Shown here piece by piece: positions 1-12,300 of a stretch of 64,000 nt of DNA (position 1 is the first letter of the stretch; every line of letters starts with the position of its first letter). The stretch covers positions 1,972,001-2,036,000 of the forward strand of contig NZ_AP018907.1 in the NCBI RefSeq assembly GCF_003966715.1, read 5' to 3'. The translations under genes were made by a program, and so were the position numbers. Under the pieces are notes generated by a model. It had not been told where the DNA came from, did not search any database, and was given only the letters and a program-made list of their open reading frames with translations. This DNA is from Blastochloris tepida. Its GTDB lineage: Bacteria; Pseudomonadota; Alphaproteobacteria; Rhizobiales; Xanthobacteraceae.

Positions 1-733
1 CGTTCGCGCCGTCATGGCGCGCGTAGAGCGTAGCGCGCGGCTGCGGCGCCGCCATTTTCACCCACGCCGACCAGGAGAGCGCGCCGCCCTCGGCCACCGC
101 CAGCGAGGGCGAGGCCGGCAGCAGCAGCGGCGTCTGGCCGTCGAGGCGCGCGCCCTGGCCGATGATCGCGCCATCGGCGCCCGGCACCACGGTCTGCGCG
201 CTGTTGGCCCAGGCCGAGGAATCCTGCGCCGGCGTGCCGCGCTCGGCGAAATGATAGACCAGCAGCGTATCGGGGTCGTAGGTGCCCTTGGCATCGACCG
301 CGGCCGGCGCCTTCGGATTGCCGAAATAGAGCCAGATGTCGCTCTTGGTGCCGGGCTTGAGATCCGGCACCGCCACCCACACCAGCGCCTCGCCGAGCAG
401 CGAGTCGAACTTCTCGACGTGATGCTTCAGCGGCGTCTTGTCGTCACCGGCGACGAAGCGCAGATCGCCGCCATCCTCCTTGGCCGAGCCGAAGCGGAAA
501 TTGCCGACATGCAGGCGCACCAGCACCGGGGTCGTGCCGATGGCATCGCTGATCGCGGCGCCCGAGGGGCCGGTGTCGATCGTGATCTTCTTGCGCAGCG
601 TCCATTCGTCGTTCCACCACGCCGCAGCCGTCTCCGGCCACACCGACACGAGCGCCAGAAGAAGCAGCCGCGGCGCCAGCGCCTTCAGGCGCCCGAGGCG
701 GCAGCGCGCCGGGTTGTCAGTTCGAGCCGTCAT
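1..733 (-). CDS. DUF2341 domain protein, 5' part only (runs off the window)
   Basis: Open minus-strand frame that starts with an ATG at 733 and has no stop before the window edge, giving 244 residues. A hydrophobic signal-peptide-like stretch (about residues 20-38) is followed by WWNDEWTLRKKITIDT, the characteristic start of DUF2341, and then a LamG/jelly-roll-like region. The ATG overlaps the tpsB stop by one base (TGATG), so the two are translationally coupled. In this family DUF2341 is often fused to an ExbB/TolQ-type proton channel; that part, if present, lies outside the window. Role inferred from context: helper of the two-partner secretion locus. The family call is good, the function is not known. 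Confidence 0.75.
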   Translation of the reverse strand, partial: MTARTDNPARCRLGRLKALAPRLLLLALVSVWPETAAAWWNDEWTLRKKITIDTGPSGAAISDAIGTTPVLVRLHVGNFRFGSAKEDGGDLRFVAGDDKTPLKHHVEKFDSLLGEALVWVAVPDLKPGTKSDIWLYFGNPKAPAAVDAKGTYDPDTLLVYHFAERGTPAQDSSAWANSAQTVVPGADGAIIGQGARLDGQTPLLLPASPSLAVAEGGALSWSAWVKMAAPQPRATLYARHDGAN

Positions 734-2637
734 CAGAATTCACCCCAGAACCGGAAGGACAGGCGCGGATCGTGCGCCACCGTGACCTGCTGCGAGGTCA
801 GCGGAACGCCGACCAGAACCAGACCGTTCAGGTATTCGAGCAGCCGGAAGCGGGTGCCGACGCCGTAGCTGGCCAAATTGAACTGATCGTCCTCCTCGGC
901 CGCCGGATCCTTCACCATCACCCGCCCGACATCGCTGAAGACGAAGAAGCGCCAGTCATTGATGACGTTGAACTTGACCGGCTGGCCCTCGGCGTTCTCC
1001 AGCGTCTGCTCGAAGTGGCGGGCGAGATCGGGGCTGCGGAGCTCCAGCGTCGCCGAGCCGCCATAGTCGCCGAGCGCCTCCGACTCCAGATAGCCGCGTA
1101 CCGTATCGAGGCCGCCGATGCTGATCTGCTCGCTGGAGACCAGCGGCTGGTCGGCGATCTGCCCCTGCGCCTTGGCGAATGCCTGGAAGCCGCCCGGCAG
1201 ATCGTGGGTGTGCGAGACGTCGCCGTGCAGGATGAAGAAGTTGCCGCGCGAATTGTAGCGCTTGACGTCGAACTGCTCGGTATCGCTGCCGATGCCGCGC
1301 AGGTTCATGGTGGCGGTGAGGTTGGCCTGGGTCACCCGACCTTCGCCCTGCCACGTCGCGCCATAGCTCGCGACCAGCGGCACATAGGACACGGGCGACG
1401 TGAATTCGCCCTCGGCGAGCGAGATGACCTGCTCGAAATCCTTGTAGTCCACGCCGACCGACAGCGTGTGGAACAGCTCGCCGCGGCTCGGCAGCGTCAT
1501 CACCGCGCGGCCACCGAACACCTGACCGGGACCCACCACATTGACGCCGCCGACGGTGGCCACCGAGCTGTCCGACTTCAGGCCATAGAACAGCAGATTG
1601 AGCCAATCGGTCTCGGTGCGCGCCAGATAGGAGCCGGAAAAGACCTGCGCGTCGGCCGGGCGCTGGGGGGCCACCTGATAGGTGAAGGACAGCGAATGGC
1701 CGAGCTGCCACAGATTGTCGTAGCGCACCATCGCGTTGAGGCGCAGCGGCGTGGTGTCCGGGCTCTGGCGGTTGTTGAGCTCGATCGAGCCGTGCAGCGG
1801 GTGCTTGTCCTCGACATTGAGGTCGACATCGACAGTGCCGGGCGTGACGCCCGCCCGCAGCGCCGGGGTGACGCGCCGGTCGGGCCACTGGTTGAGCGAC
1901 ACGATGTCCTTGGTCACATCGTTGAAGTTGGGCAGCTTGCCCTCCTCCACCGAGCGCGCCTTGCGCTTGATCTCCGCGAGATCGTAGTAGCGCGAGCCCT
2001 TCACCCGCAGGCGCCCGACCCGGTTCTCGGTCACCTTCAGCACGACGAAGCCGCGGCTGGCATTCTGCTGCGGCACCGAGACGCCGACCGTCTGATAGCC
2101 CTTGTCGTGATAGGCCTTCTCCAGCGCCGCGCGCGCCTTCTCGACATCGTCGGAGGATCGGTTGGGGCCGAGATACGGATAGACCGCCTCCTCGACCTCG
2201 ATCTGCGGCAGCGCGTCGGCGCCTTCGACGCGATATTCGTCGATGTCGAAGCGCGCCGGCATCTCGGCAGCGGCCGGCGCAGCCTGCGGTGCCGCCGCAG
2301 CCGGCACGGTCTCCGGTTTGGCGCCGTTGGATTTCGCGCCGTTGGATTTGGCATCGCCGGATTTGGCATCGCCGGGCTGCTTGGCCGGCGCGGGCGATGA
2401 TGCACCAGTCTCCTGGCCTGTCTCCTGGCCGGCCGCCTGCGCGACATCATCCACTGGTGCAGCAAGACTCGGCTGCGCAGCAAGACTCGGCGGCGCAACG
2501 AGCAGCGCGACAGCCGCGCCGGCTGCGGCCGGCCACGGCGCGGCCTTGAGCGGCCGCGTCCACTGGCGGCGGGGCTGTGCGCTCGCGCCGGTCCTCGGCC
2601 CACGAAGGCGCGACGGCAATATGATGCGGCCTGCCAC
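733..2637 (-). CDS. two-partner secretion outer-membrane transporter, ShlB/FhaC/HecB family (TpsB)
   Basis: 634 residues. I place the start at the GTG at 2637 because GGAGGAG lies just upstream and a signal peptide (AVALLVAPPSLAA) follows; the longer open frame to 2811 has no such support. After an Ala/Pro/Lys-rich linker come POTRA domains (from about residue 130, PARFDIDEYRVEGADALP) and a 16-strand-type barrel region. Near the C-terminus GGLDTVRGYLESEALGDYG matches the VRGY/F tip motif of the L6 loop of Omp85/TpsB porins. Known role of the family: it recognises the TPS domain of its partner exoprotein in the periplasm and carries it across the outer membrane. Partner is the large gene at 3353-15739. 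Confidence 0.93.
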   Translation of the reverse strand: MAGRIILPSRLRGPRTGASAQPRRQWTRPLKAAPWPAAAGAAVALLVAPPSLAAQPSLAAPVDDVAQAAGQETGQETGASSPAPAKQPGDAKSGDAKSNGAKSNGAKPETVPAAAAPQAAPAAAEMPARFDIDEYRVEGADALPQIEVEEAVYPYLGPNRSSDDVEKARAALEKAYHDKGYQTVGVSVPQQNASRGFVVLKVTENRVGRLRVKGSRYYDLAEIKRKARSVEEGKLPNFNDVTKDIVSLNQWPDRRVTPALRAGVTPGTVDVDLNVEDKHPLHGSIELNNRQSPDTTPLRLNAMVRYDNLWQLGHSLSFTYQVAPQRPADAQVFSGSYLARTETDWLNLLFYGLKSDSSVATVGGVNVVGPGQVFGGRAVMTLPSRGELFHTLSVGVDYKDFEQVISLAEGEFTSPVSYVPLVASYGATWQGEGRVTQANLTATMNLRGIGSDTEQFDVKRYNSRGNFFILHGDVSHTHDLPGGFQAFAKAQGQIADQPLVSSEQISIGGLDTVRGYLESEALGDYGGSATLELRSPDLARHFEQTLENAEGQPVKFNVINDWRFFVFSDVGRVMVKDPAAEEDDQFNLASYGVGTRFRLLEYLNGLVLVGVPLTSQQVTVAHDPRLSFRFWGEF

Positions 2638-2756
2638 GGACAAACTCCTCCGGTTCTGGCAGCGTGTCCAACTGACACGACCGGCATGCCAGATCGCGGC
2701 GCCGCCGAATTCTTCGGAAGCGCCATCGATCTCACGCGCAGCAAGCCCGCGGCCTC

Positions 2757-2776
2757 GCCGGAGGCATGCCTCCGGC
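2757..2776. repeat. 20-bp perfect palindrome in the tpsB leader
   Basis: GCCGGAGGCATGCCTCCGGC is a perfect inverted repeat in the 294-bp gap between the small exported-protein gene (stop at 2932) and tpsB (start at 2637). On the minus strand it lies about 120 bases upstream of the tpsB start, so it could be an operator or a hairpin in the mRNA that sets the ratio of exoprotein to transporter. Nothing else in this gap could be assigned. Confidence 0.45.
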
Positions 2777-2931
2777 CGGTCACGGCTGCAAATGCGCTTG
2801 CGGCATCGCATCGCGGTGAACTCGCGTTCACCGTTTCAGCGACGTCCGTAAGCGGGAAACTAACCACGCCATATGAAAGTGCGATGTCGCGCCGGCGTCA
2901 GCCGCACGACACTGCGACCGCGCTGTTGCGC

Positions 2932-3348
2932 TCAGCGGCGCGGCATCACCGGTGCCGGCGGCGCCGGGCGCCACGGCACCACCGAGATGCCGTAGTTCGC
3001 TCCGTACTGCTGCTTGACGGCGCCGGTGTTGGCGATGCCGGCGCGGATGTCGGGCGAGCGGGCATCCAGCGGCGGCGCGTTGAGGCCGGGATGGGCGCGC
3101 TCCACCGCCTGCTTGAGCCGTTGGTTCAGGCAGCCGAAGCTGCGGCTGCCGCCGATCTCGACATCGACGCAGCTCTGAAGATCCGACAGTCCCGGCGTGC
3201 CGCCGCCGATGATGGTCTCGCGCCGCGGCGGTTCCGCCATCTCGCCATCATCGACCGACTGGGCGCGCGCCGGTGTCGACGCCGCAATCAGCGCCAGCAC
3301 GAGCGCCGCGCGGATCACTGGGCATGGGTTCGCCTGCAGCATCGCCAT
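2932..3348 (-). CDS. small exported protein of the TPS locus, function unknown
   Basis: 138 residues. The ATG at 3348 lies four bases after the tpsA stop, so it is in the same transcript. An N-terminal signal peptide (VIRAALVLALIAASTPARA) is clear. The mature part has a central segment with two cysteines (LQSCVDVEIGG and SRSFGCLNQRLKQAVERA), which could form one disulfide, and a Pro-rich tail ending VPWRPAPPAPVMPRR. I do not recognise a family. Its place between exoprotein and transporter suggests a periplasmic accessory of the same secretion system, but this is inference from position only. Confidence 0.7.
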   Translation of the reverse strand: MAMLQANPCPVIRAALVLALIAASTPARAQSVDDGEMAEPPRRETIIGGGTPGLSDLQSCVDVEIGGSRSFGCLNQRLKQAVERAHPGLNAPPLDARSPDIRAGIANTGAVKQQYGANYGISVVPWRPAPPAPVMPRR

Positions 3349-3352
3349 CGGC

Positions 3353-6300
3353 TCACCGCTCCCGGTCGTCGCCGTCGCCGGGCGGCGCCTGCGCGCCCTC
3401 GCCGCCGCCATAGCCCACCACCTCGACAATGAACACGGAGGCCTGCTCGCCGCCGCCGGTGCTGCCGGTCGGCGTTTCGCCGGCCTGGGCTGCGGCAGCC
3501 GCCGCGGCCGAGCCCGCGGTGAGCGCGCCGACATTGGGCGCCGCCGCCACCGGCACGCCGGTTGAGCTGCCGCCGACATCGATATTGTCGGCATTCAACA
3601 CCACCTTGGCGGCGACGATCAGATTGCCGGAGACGCGGATGCCGGCGTCGCCCGCGTCCACCGTGCCGGCCGGCGCGAGCAGATAGAGGTTCGAGTCGGA
3701 GGCGTAGCTGTCCGCATCGCCGACGAGCCCGGTCTTGAGCACGCCGATGCCGGCGCCGGTGACGAGCCCGCGCAGATCGATGGTCTGGTAGCCGTCCTCG
3801 TCGAACACCACCTTCAAGGGCGGCTGCGACAGCGTGGTCTTGGCGCCGCGGCCGGCATTGAGGTCGCCGTTCGAGCTCCACATCAGGATGTTGCCGCCGA
3901 GCTCGGTGAAGACGCGGCTCGAATTCACCAGCACGCTGCCATCGGTGAAGGTGTTGATGTCGCCGCCGCCGAGCGTGATGATGCCGAGATCGTTCAGCTT
4001 GAGATTGCTGTTGGACTCCTTGGCGAGCGAGCCCACCAGGATGGAACCGCCGGGGCCGAGGATCGAGATGTCGCCGCCGCGCTGGGTCTGGATCGTGCCG
4101 TGCAGCATGTCGAGGCGGCCGGTCGCGACCTGCACCTTGGCGCCATTGGCGCCGCCGCCCAGCTCGTTCTCGGTGTAGCCCCACGAGGCCGGGAAGAACG
4201 TCTCGATCGCCTGATAGCCGCGCAGATACTGGCCGGCAGCCTCGCCGCCCTGCGCCTCGCCCACCGCCTTCAGCTCGGCGAAGAACACCTGGGCGGCGAA
4301 CACCTGCTGCAGATCGTCGGAGACGAGGTCGAACGCCGCCCAGGCCTCCGCGCCGCTCGAAGTGCCGATGCCGATTTCGGCGAGGAATTCGCCAAGCTCG
4401 CCGAGGTAGTTGTGCGCGACATTGGCGGCGTTGGCGGGATCGACATAGGTGCCGAGCACCCCATCGTAGTTCACGCCATTGGCGACGCCGAACAGCACGA
4501 TCAGGTCGGCGCCGGTCGTGGACAGGAGCGCGTTGCGCTTCTTCTCGGTGTTGACGACGGGACCGAGCAGCGCCGAGTCGTACATGCCGATGGAGCCGTC
4601 CGCGCCGGCGCTCGCCGCATCGATGGTGATGCCGGCTTCGAGATAGGAATTGCCCACCGGCACCACGCTGGCATTGCCGACCGAGGCGATGCCCTGCTGC
4701 AGCTTGGCCAGCGTCGTGGTGTTGCCGGATGCCGGCAGGAACGGACCGAGGTCGCGTCCCGCCTCCACCACCAGATAGCCCGGCCCCGCCACCTGCAGCC
4801 CGCCGGCATTGTTGTAGCCGGTATAATAGATGTCGCGGCCGGCGACGACGGAACTCACGTCGTCCGCGGCGATGTTCTGGACGATGAGGTTGAGATCGAC
4901 GATGTCGCGGCCGGCATAGATTTTGGTCGGCCGGTTGATCTCGATCCGCTTGATCCGTGTGTAGTCGCGATTGTCGGTGCCGCTATAGATCGTCACCTCG
5001 CCGACGCCGATGATGTCGCCGGTGACCGCGTAGATCCGGGCGATGGTGTCCGCCGCGCCATCATCGGCATGGGCCAGCACCGCCCGGCTGAAGGCGCCGC
5101 CATAGTCTTCGTCCGACGACTCGACGCCGTACCACGCATTCGGCCGGTAGGGATTGAAGGCCGCGTTGAGCAGCGACGGGCCGGCGGAGAAGCTCGGCCG
5201 GTTCGTGCTCGAATTCGCTTCGTAGCCGCCGGTGAGATCGACGCTGCCCTCGGCCAGAAGCTGGAACGTGCCGTGCAGCGACGGGCTCAGCGTGATGCCG
5301 GGCATCACGCCCGTGGTCATGTCGGTGGTGATGATGTCGCCGCTCAGCGCGATCACCGACAGGCTCGCCGGATAGAGCGCGGCACCTGCGAACAGCGTCT
5401 CCAGGTACCTGGACAGGGTCGGCGGGCTCGAGATGGTGATGTCGCCGGACACGCTGGTCAGGCTCACCGCACTGTCCGGGCCGTAGGTGTCCATGTAGAT
5501 CCGGCGATCCTGCGCTGCCACCGTCGAATTCGTCGGATAGGCGGCGCTGCCGGCCTGGGCGTGCAACTCGGCGGGATTGATCACCCCGGCGGTGGCGATG
5601 GCGCCGCCTGCCACCAGATTGATCTGCCCGGTATCGACGGCGAGCAGCGGCAGGTTGGTCTTGCCGGACGCGCTTCCCAGCTTGCCGGCCGAGCCGACCG
5701 AGCCGCGCACCACGATGCTGGCCTGGCCCGAGCCTTCGTAGAACGCGCCGCCGAGCAGGTCGCCGCCCACCCGCACCGCCATGTTGCCGCTGTCATAGAG
5801 ATGCGTCACCGGCGTGCTGACCACGCCGGTCGACAGCGACGCGAGGCCGCCGCTGACCCGGCCGGTGGTCGGCAGCGACACCGACACATCGACGAGGTTC
5901 CGCCCGGCCTCGACGCGCACATTGCCGCCGACGCTCATGATGCCCTGCTGGAAGCTGCCGAACTGGATCCACCACGCGGTGCCGGAGGCAACGGAGGTGC
6001 CGATCGGCGCGTAGACGCCCGCGCCCATCAGCGCCGCTTCGCTCGCTGTGGTGGAGCTGACCGGCGTGATGCCGGCCATCGCCAGCAGCCAGGGCGCGAA
6101 ATACTGGTACGAGGTGCGAACCGCATCATCGGGATCGGAAACCGAGATCGAGTCGCCATAGCCGATGATGTCGCGCTGGGCCACGACCTCGACATCGCCG
6201 CCCTGGTGCGGGAAGGCGGCTTCCGTCGGCGGGCCGTAGATGCTGCCGGCGACGCTCGCCTGCCCCGATCCGTAGGCCAGAACCTGCGGCTCCAGGAAGC

Positions 6301-9300
6301 CGTCGGGATTGGCCGCCACGACAGCGCCGTTCGTGAGATAATAGCTGGGGCTGGCCAGCCGCGCGGTGTTGACGCCGGCCGCATAGATCACGCCGGGGGC
6401 GATCTTGTCCTTCAGCAGCACATCGCGCGCCGCGGCGATGGTGATGCTGCCGGTGCCGGTGCGCACCATGGTGGAGAGGTTGACCGTCTTCGAGCTTGAG
6501 CCGGTGGAGCTGTAGAGCGGCTGGCCGTAGGAGGCGTGGCCGTCGATGATGACGTCGCCGCGCTGCACGCTGGCGAGCGGCTGCATGGCGTTCGGATTGG
6601 CGCTCGAAACGTCGGCGCCGGCCGTGAAACGGTAGGACCACGAGCCCGGATTGGTGACCGCCTCGATGGTCGCGCCCGCCGTGCCGCAATTGGCGGTGCA
6701 GACGTTCAGCGTGTTGGGGAACAGGTCGGCGGTGGCGAGCGCCACCTCGGTCGGGCTCTTGCCGTTGCCGGCGGCCGAATAGGGCGCCACCGGAATGGCA
6801 TTGGCCGCGGTGGAATACGAGCTCAGCTGATAGAGATAACCGCGCGTGGAGTTGTATTCGAGCCCAAGTCCCCGGCCGCTGCCGAGGTAGGTCGCGACCT
6901 GGCTGACATAGCCGGCATCGAGATAGTTGCGGAACTGGAAGAATCCGTCCGAGATCGAGGCGTTGATGTTGATGTTGCCGGCGGCGCGCAGCGTCAGCGC
7001 GCCGGGGTCGATGCCGAGCGACGAGACGTAGCGATAATCGAACGTCACGTAGCTCTGCCTGGTGGCGTCGGTCGCCTCATAGGTGTGGACGTAACGGCCG
7101 TCCTGCAGATTGTAGGCGCTGCCTGCGGCGAGGTTCCAGGTGCTGGCGACGGTGATGTCGCCATTGTTGATCGCGCTGTTGGTGTTGACCAGCTCGATGC
7201 CGGGCGCGAGGTGCACGACGCCCTCGCCCAGCTTCTGCGCCAGCGGCTCCAGCCGGGCGACGGCATCCTCGAAGCCGTAGCTCAGGCCGTTGTGGGTCCA
7301 CCCACCTTGCGCGAACGCGGTGAGCGTGACGGTGAAGAACGGATTGTTGGCCGGATCGATGACGCCGTTCCAGCCGAGCGACGAGGCGTCGAGGCCGACG
7401 CTGCCGTCGGTACTGAAGGTGACGTAGCTTTCCACCGTCACCGAGCGCGCGCCCTTGATGTCGGCGTCGAGACCGGCGATCCGCACGTCGCCGCGGCCGG
7501 CCGCGCCGGCCACCGGCTTCAGCGGCGCGCGCAGCGTCAGCGTGCCGCCGGTGAGCCCGCCCTTGGTGCCGCCGCGGACGTCGATCGTGCCGCCCTGCAG
7601 GTCGATGTCGCCCTTGGCGGCGGCGCCGATGCCCAGCGTGACGTCGCCGCCGCGCTCGTCGGTGTGGGTGGTCGAGGCGTCGATCCGCCCGCTCGCCGTC
7701 AGCACCACCGCATTGGCGCCCCACAGCGCCACCTGCCCGCCGGCCTCGCCAGTGCCGTCCGCCGTGGTGCCGCCATAGCCGCGGGCGTCGATCAGGCCGG
7801 CAATGGTGATGCGGCCGGCCTGCTCGGCGGCGCTTGTCCCCCAGCTCGCATCGTCGGCGGTGAGCACGACGATGTTGGCCTTCAGCGTGTGGCCCTGCGA
7901 CAGCGTGAGGTCGCCCTCGCGGGTGTGGATGTCGATCATGCCGGTGATGCCGCCGGCCAGCAGCCTGTCGGCCAGCGGATCGAGCTCGACCGCGCCGCCG
8001 GTGTCGAGCTTGAAGCTGCCGCCGAGCCCGTTACCGCCGCCGCCCAGCAGCGCGCCCTGCAGGTCGGCGCGGCCCACCGCCGCCGTCACCTCGATCTCGC
8101 CGCCATAGCCCAGGCCGTTCGCCGGCTGGGCGACGTCGATGGTACTGGTGCGGCCGGTCACGACGTCGCCGGCGTCGGCCTGCAGCACCACCTTGCCGCC
8201 GGCCACATAGGTGTCGACATCGACCAGCGTCTTCCTGTAGCCGCCGGCCGCGATGTAGCCGCCCTCGCCGAGCACCACGTCGCCGGTGGTGGCGCGCAGC
8301 GTCACCGTGCCGGCCTGCGCCTGGATGGTGCCGGACTGGACGATGCTCGCCGCGGTGATGGCGAATTTGCCGCCGATCTCGGTGCTCGCCTCCGGCGCGG
8401 CCTCGGCCCCGGCCGGCCGGGCGATCGCGACATTGCCGGCGGTGACCAGCGCGAACTGCCCTCCGGTGCCGGTGGCGGTGGCGCCGGCGACCAGGATGTT
8501 CGGCGTGATGACGGAGAGGCCGACCGCATCGCTGCCGCTGCCGAGCTTCATCGTGCCGGATTCGGCGACCAGCACCCGCTCGTCCGCCGCCCAATCGACC
8601 TGCGAGAAGCCGGCGATGGTCTGGGTGCCGCCGCCCAGCACGATCTCGGCGGCCTCGATGCTCAGCGAACCGCCCGTCGCGGTGGCCGCGGTCTCGGCCG
8701 CCGTGCCGGTGTTGACCAGCGTCACCGTGCCGCCGACGCGCACCGTGGCATTGCCGCCGCTGCCGGCGATGGTGCGGGCATCGAGCGTGAGCTGCTCCAT
8801 CGCCGCGCCGGGGTCGAACACCACGTCGCTGCCGGCGTTGTGGAAGGTGATGGCGCCATCCATCGCCTTGAGCGACAGGCTCTGCGCCGCGGCGAGCTGA
8901 TTGAGGTTGGCCTGCGACAGCGACAGCGCATCGCCGCTGCCGGCGCCGATGCCGATGCTGCGGGCGGTGAGATTGGCGTGCTTGACGTTCAGCTTGGCGC
9001 CGGAGTCGATGACGATGGCGTCGGTGCGCGCCGTCGCCTGCGCGGTCAGCGCCGCGGTGGTGATCGTCGTGCCGCCCTCGATCGCAACCCGGCCGACATT
9101 GGCATCCGCGTTGCCCGAGAGCTTCAGCACGCCGGACACCGGGCCCAGATTGCGGCCGTCGGGCAGCACCGCATTGGCGAAGCTGATGGTCAGCTCGGGC
9201 ACGGCCACCGGCACGCCGGTCGGCCCGGAGACCGACAGCGTCGCGTCGTTGCTCGCCACGAACAGCGCGCCGAGCCCCTGGACGCTGGCCGGCGAATAGG

Positions 9301-12300
9301 AATAGGCCCGCAGATTGCCGGTGTAGCCCGAATAGAGCTTCACGAAGTCGGCGCCGGTGATGGTGTTGCCGTTCACCGTGCCGCCGAGGCCGTAGGGGTA
9401 GCCGCTGCTGCCATTGACGATGTCGGCGGCCGTGGTCTGGCCGGCGGCGGTGGCCTGCGCGTAATAGTAGTTGCGGCCATAGCCGGCATGCACCGTGCCC
9501 GTGGCATTGATCACGCTGCCCGACGCGATCGTCACCGTGCCACTGCCGGCGACCGGCGCATAGACCTGATAGGTGATCGGCAGCGTCATGCCGACCTGCG
9601 GCAGCGTGAAGCTCTGGGTCACCGTCTGCAGCTCGCCGGTCGCCTGCGCCACCAGCAGCAGCTCCGGCACGGTGAGCGCCTCGCCGCCGGTGTCGATCAG
9701 CACGTTCGCGGCCTTGGCGGTGATCTTCGTGCCGTCGGCGGTGTCCTGGCGAAGACCGCCGATCAGCACGCTCTCGAAGCCCCAGGCATTGAGCTCGGCA
9801 ACGTCGAGGCCGAGATAGCCGGCGGGAACGTTGCCCTGCTGGTAATGCTCGTGGCTCACCACCGCCACCTTGCCGGCCGCCAGATCGAGCTCGCCGCCGC
9901 GCCCGCCAGCCGCCGGCTGGGTGAGCGCAATGCCGTCGAGGATCACCTTGTTCTGGGCGACGATGGCGAGGCGGCCGGCATCGATCGGCAGGCGCGGCAC
10001 GACGGAGCCGCTTTGCGCCGCCGCCGCGACGTAATAGTCGTTGGCGCCGCTCAGCGTGTATTCGCTGTATTTGCTCCACACCGCCTGGGTCTGGATGGCG
10101 AACAGCGCCTCGCCGGCCGAGCGCGTCTGCGACAGCGTCGATTGCGTGTAATGGCCGCTCACCAGCACGGTGCCGTCGGCGAGCTTCGTGCCCGAGGCGA
10201 TGTTGCGGCCGGTATTGTCGCCATAATAGACCACGCGCAGCGCGCCCGGCAGCGTGGCGTAATGGGCCGGATAGAGCGTGTAGGTGCCGGCCGGGACGCC
10301 GCTGCTGCCGTCGAGATAGACTTGCGTGCCGGCCAGCGGATAGGCGTCGCCGCTCGCGTCCGCGCTGCGCGCAGTCGTGAAGTGGACATCGAACGCGGCG
10401 ACCGAGTCGCTGCTCGACGGCAGCAAAGCGTAGACGGTTTCGCCGGTGGTCGAGCCGGCCAGCACGTCGCGCGTGCCGCCCTTGCCGGCGACGAACTCCA
10501 TCGCCTGCAGGTCGCCGCCGCCGCTGAGGTCGATGACCGCCCCGGCATTCTCGACGACATTGGCGCTGTTCAGCACCACCGCCTTGGTGGGCAAGGTCTC
10601 CAGCGGATAGAGATCGGTGTTGTAGAACCAGTTGGTGCCGTCCAGCGTCTCGCCATAGGGCACCACCGTGCCGCCGAGCGACACCGACGTCCGGCTGCCG
10701 GCGCCGAGCGTCACCTGGGTGCTGGCGTTGAGCGTGATGGTGCCGAGCGGCGCGAACACGTAGCCGTTCTGCTCGATGGTGGCGGCGTCCACCGTGATGC
10801 TGCCGCCGGCCGACAGCGGCACGTCGCTTCGCCCGCCCGCACTGGCCTCGAACCTCACCTTGCCGGGAGTCCTGATGGTGAAGTCGACGGCGCTCGCCAC
10901 ATAGGTCCGCCGCGCGTCGAGCAGGATGTCGCCGGCCGACACCAGGCTGCCGGCGAAGCGCGACGTATCCTGCGAGACATTGCCGGCATCGGTGAGGCCA
11001 TTGACCACCTTCGGCGTGCTCAGGCGCAGATCGCCGCTGCTGACCAGCGCCACCGACTTGAACCCGGCGAACGCCGCGCTTTCGACATCGATCGCCGCGG
11101 CCGACACGGTGAGCGTGCTGTTCCTGGTGTTGGTCGCGGTGCCGCCGCCGCCGGTGAGCAGCACGTAGGGCGCAGCGAGCTTGACCGTGCTGTCCGCGGT
11201 GGCCGAGGTGATCGACTTGGCCGCAAGGTGCAGCCGGTTGGTCACGCTCCAATCGAGCGAGCCCTTGATGGTGAGGTCGCTCAGCGTCGGCGCAACGACG
11301 CCATAGCTGTCGCCGGCAAGGGCGGTGAAGATGCGCGACGCGCCGCCGTTCGCATAGCCGCTGTAGAGGAACACATTGTCGAAGGTTTCGAGACTGTCGG
11401 CGGCGGCGACGATCTGGCCGGCATAGGGCGCGAGCGTCGCGAAGGTCGTCCCGGTCATGAACGCCGCAAGGTCCGTTGCCGTCGTCGGCGAGGCGATCCG
11501 ACCGAGCGCCGCCGCCACGTCGGACGCGTTCTGCTGCAGCGTCACCGCCGAGCCGCCGAGGATGAGCGTGCCGCCATTGGCGCGCGCATCGGTGGCGTTC
11601 GCCTTGAACGTGCCGCCCCACAGGAAGGTGGCGGTGTTGATGCTGACGGTGCCGGCATCGCTCCACCAGTCCGCGTTGGTCGTCGCGATCCGGTTGCGGG
11701 TGCTGCGCGCGGTGTCGATCACCTTGACCGTGCCGGAATAGCCGGACACGTCGACCACCGCCCCGCTCTCGGCCACCACATAATTGGTGCTGCCGGTGGG
11801 CGTGTTGACCCGGCCGGTCGGCTCGCCGCTCGCGTCGAGATCCTGCGCGCCCTCGACGATGAAGCTGCCGCCGCCGACCATCGTGCCGCTCACCAGCGGT
11901 CCATTGGCGAGGCCGAAGCGCGAATTGGCGATATAGGTTCCCGACAGGTCGATCAGCGCCTGGGCGCCGAGCCAGGTCTGATAGGCGTGCACCTGCACCG
12001 TGCCGCCGTGATCGATGATGCGTCCGCGCAGCAGCACGTTGGTGGCGCGGGTCTCGACCGTGTTGAGGCCGGTGGCGGAATCGATCGTGGGCGTGCCGGT
12101 CAGCGTGATGGTCGCGAGCGGATCGGTGGTGATGGTGGCGCCCGCGTCGATGAGGATGTTTCCCGACGCCAAAGTGAGGTCGACCGGCGCGCGCAGATCC
12201 TGCCCCAGGGTCGCAAGCCCGGCCACCGCGGCGATCGAGCTGCCGGTGGCCACCGACCGGTAATTGGCGGTGCTCGACAGATTCTTCTGCGTCAGGGCGA

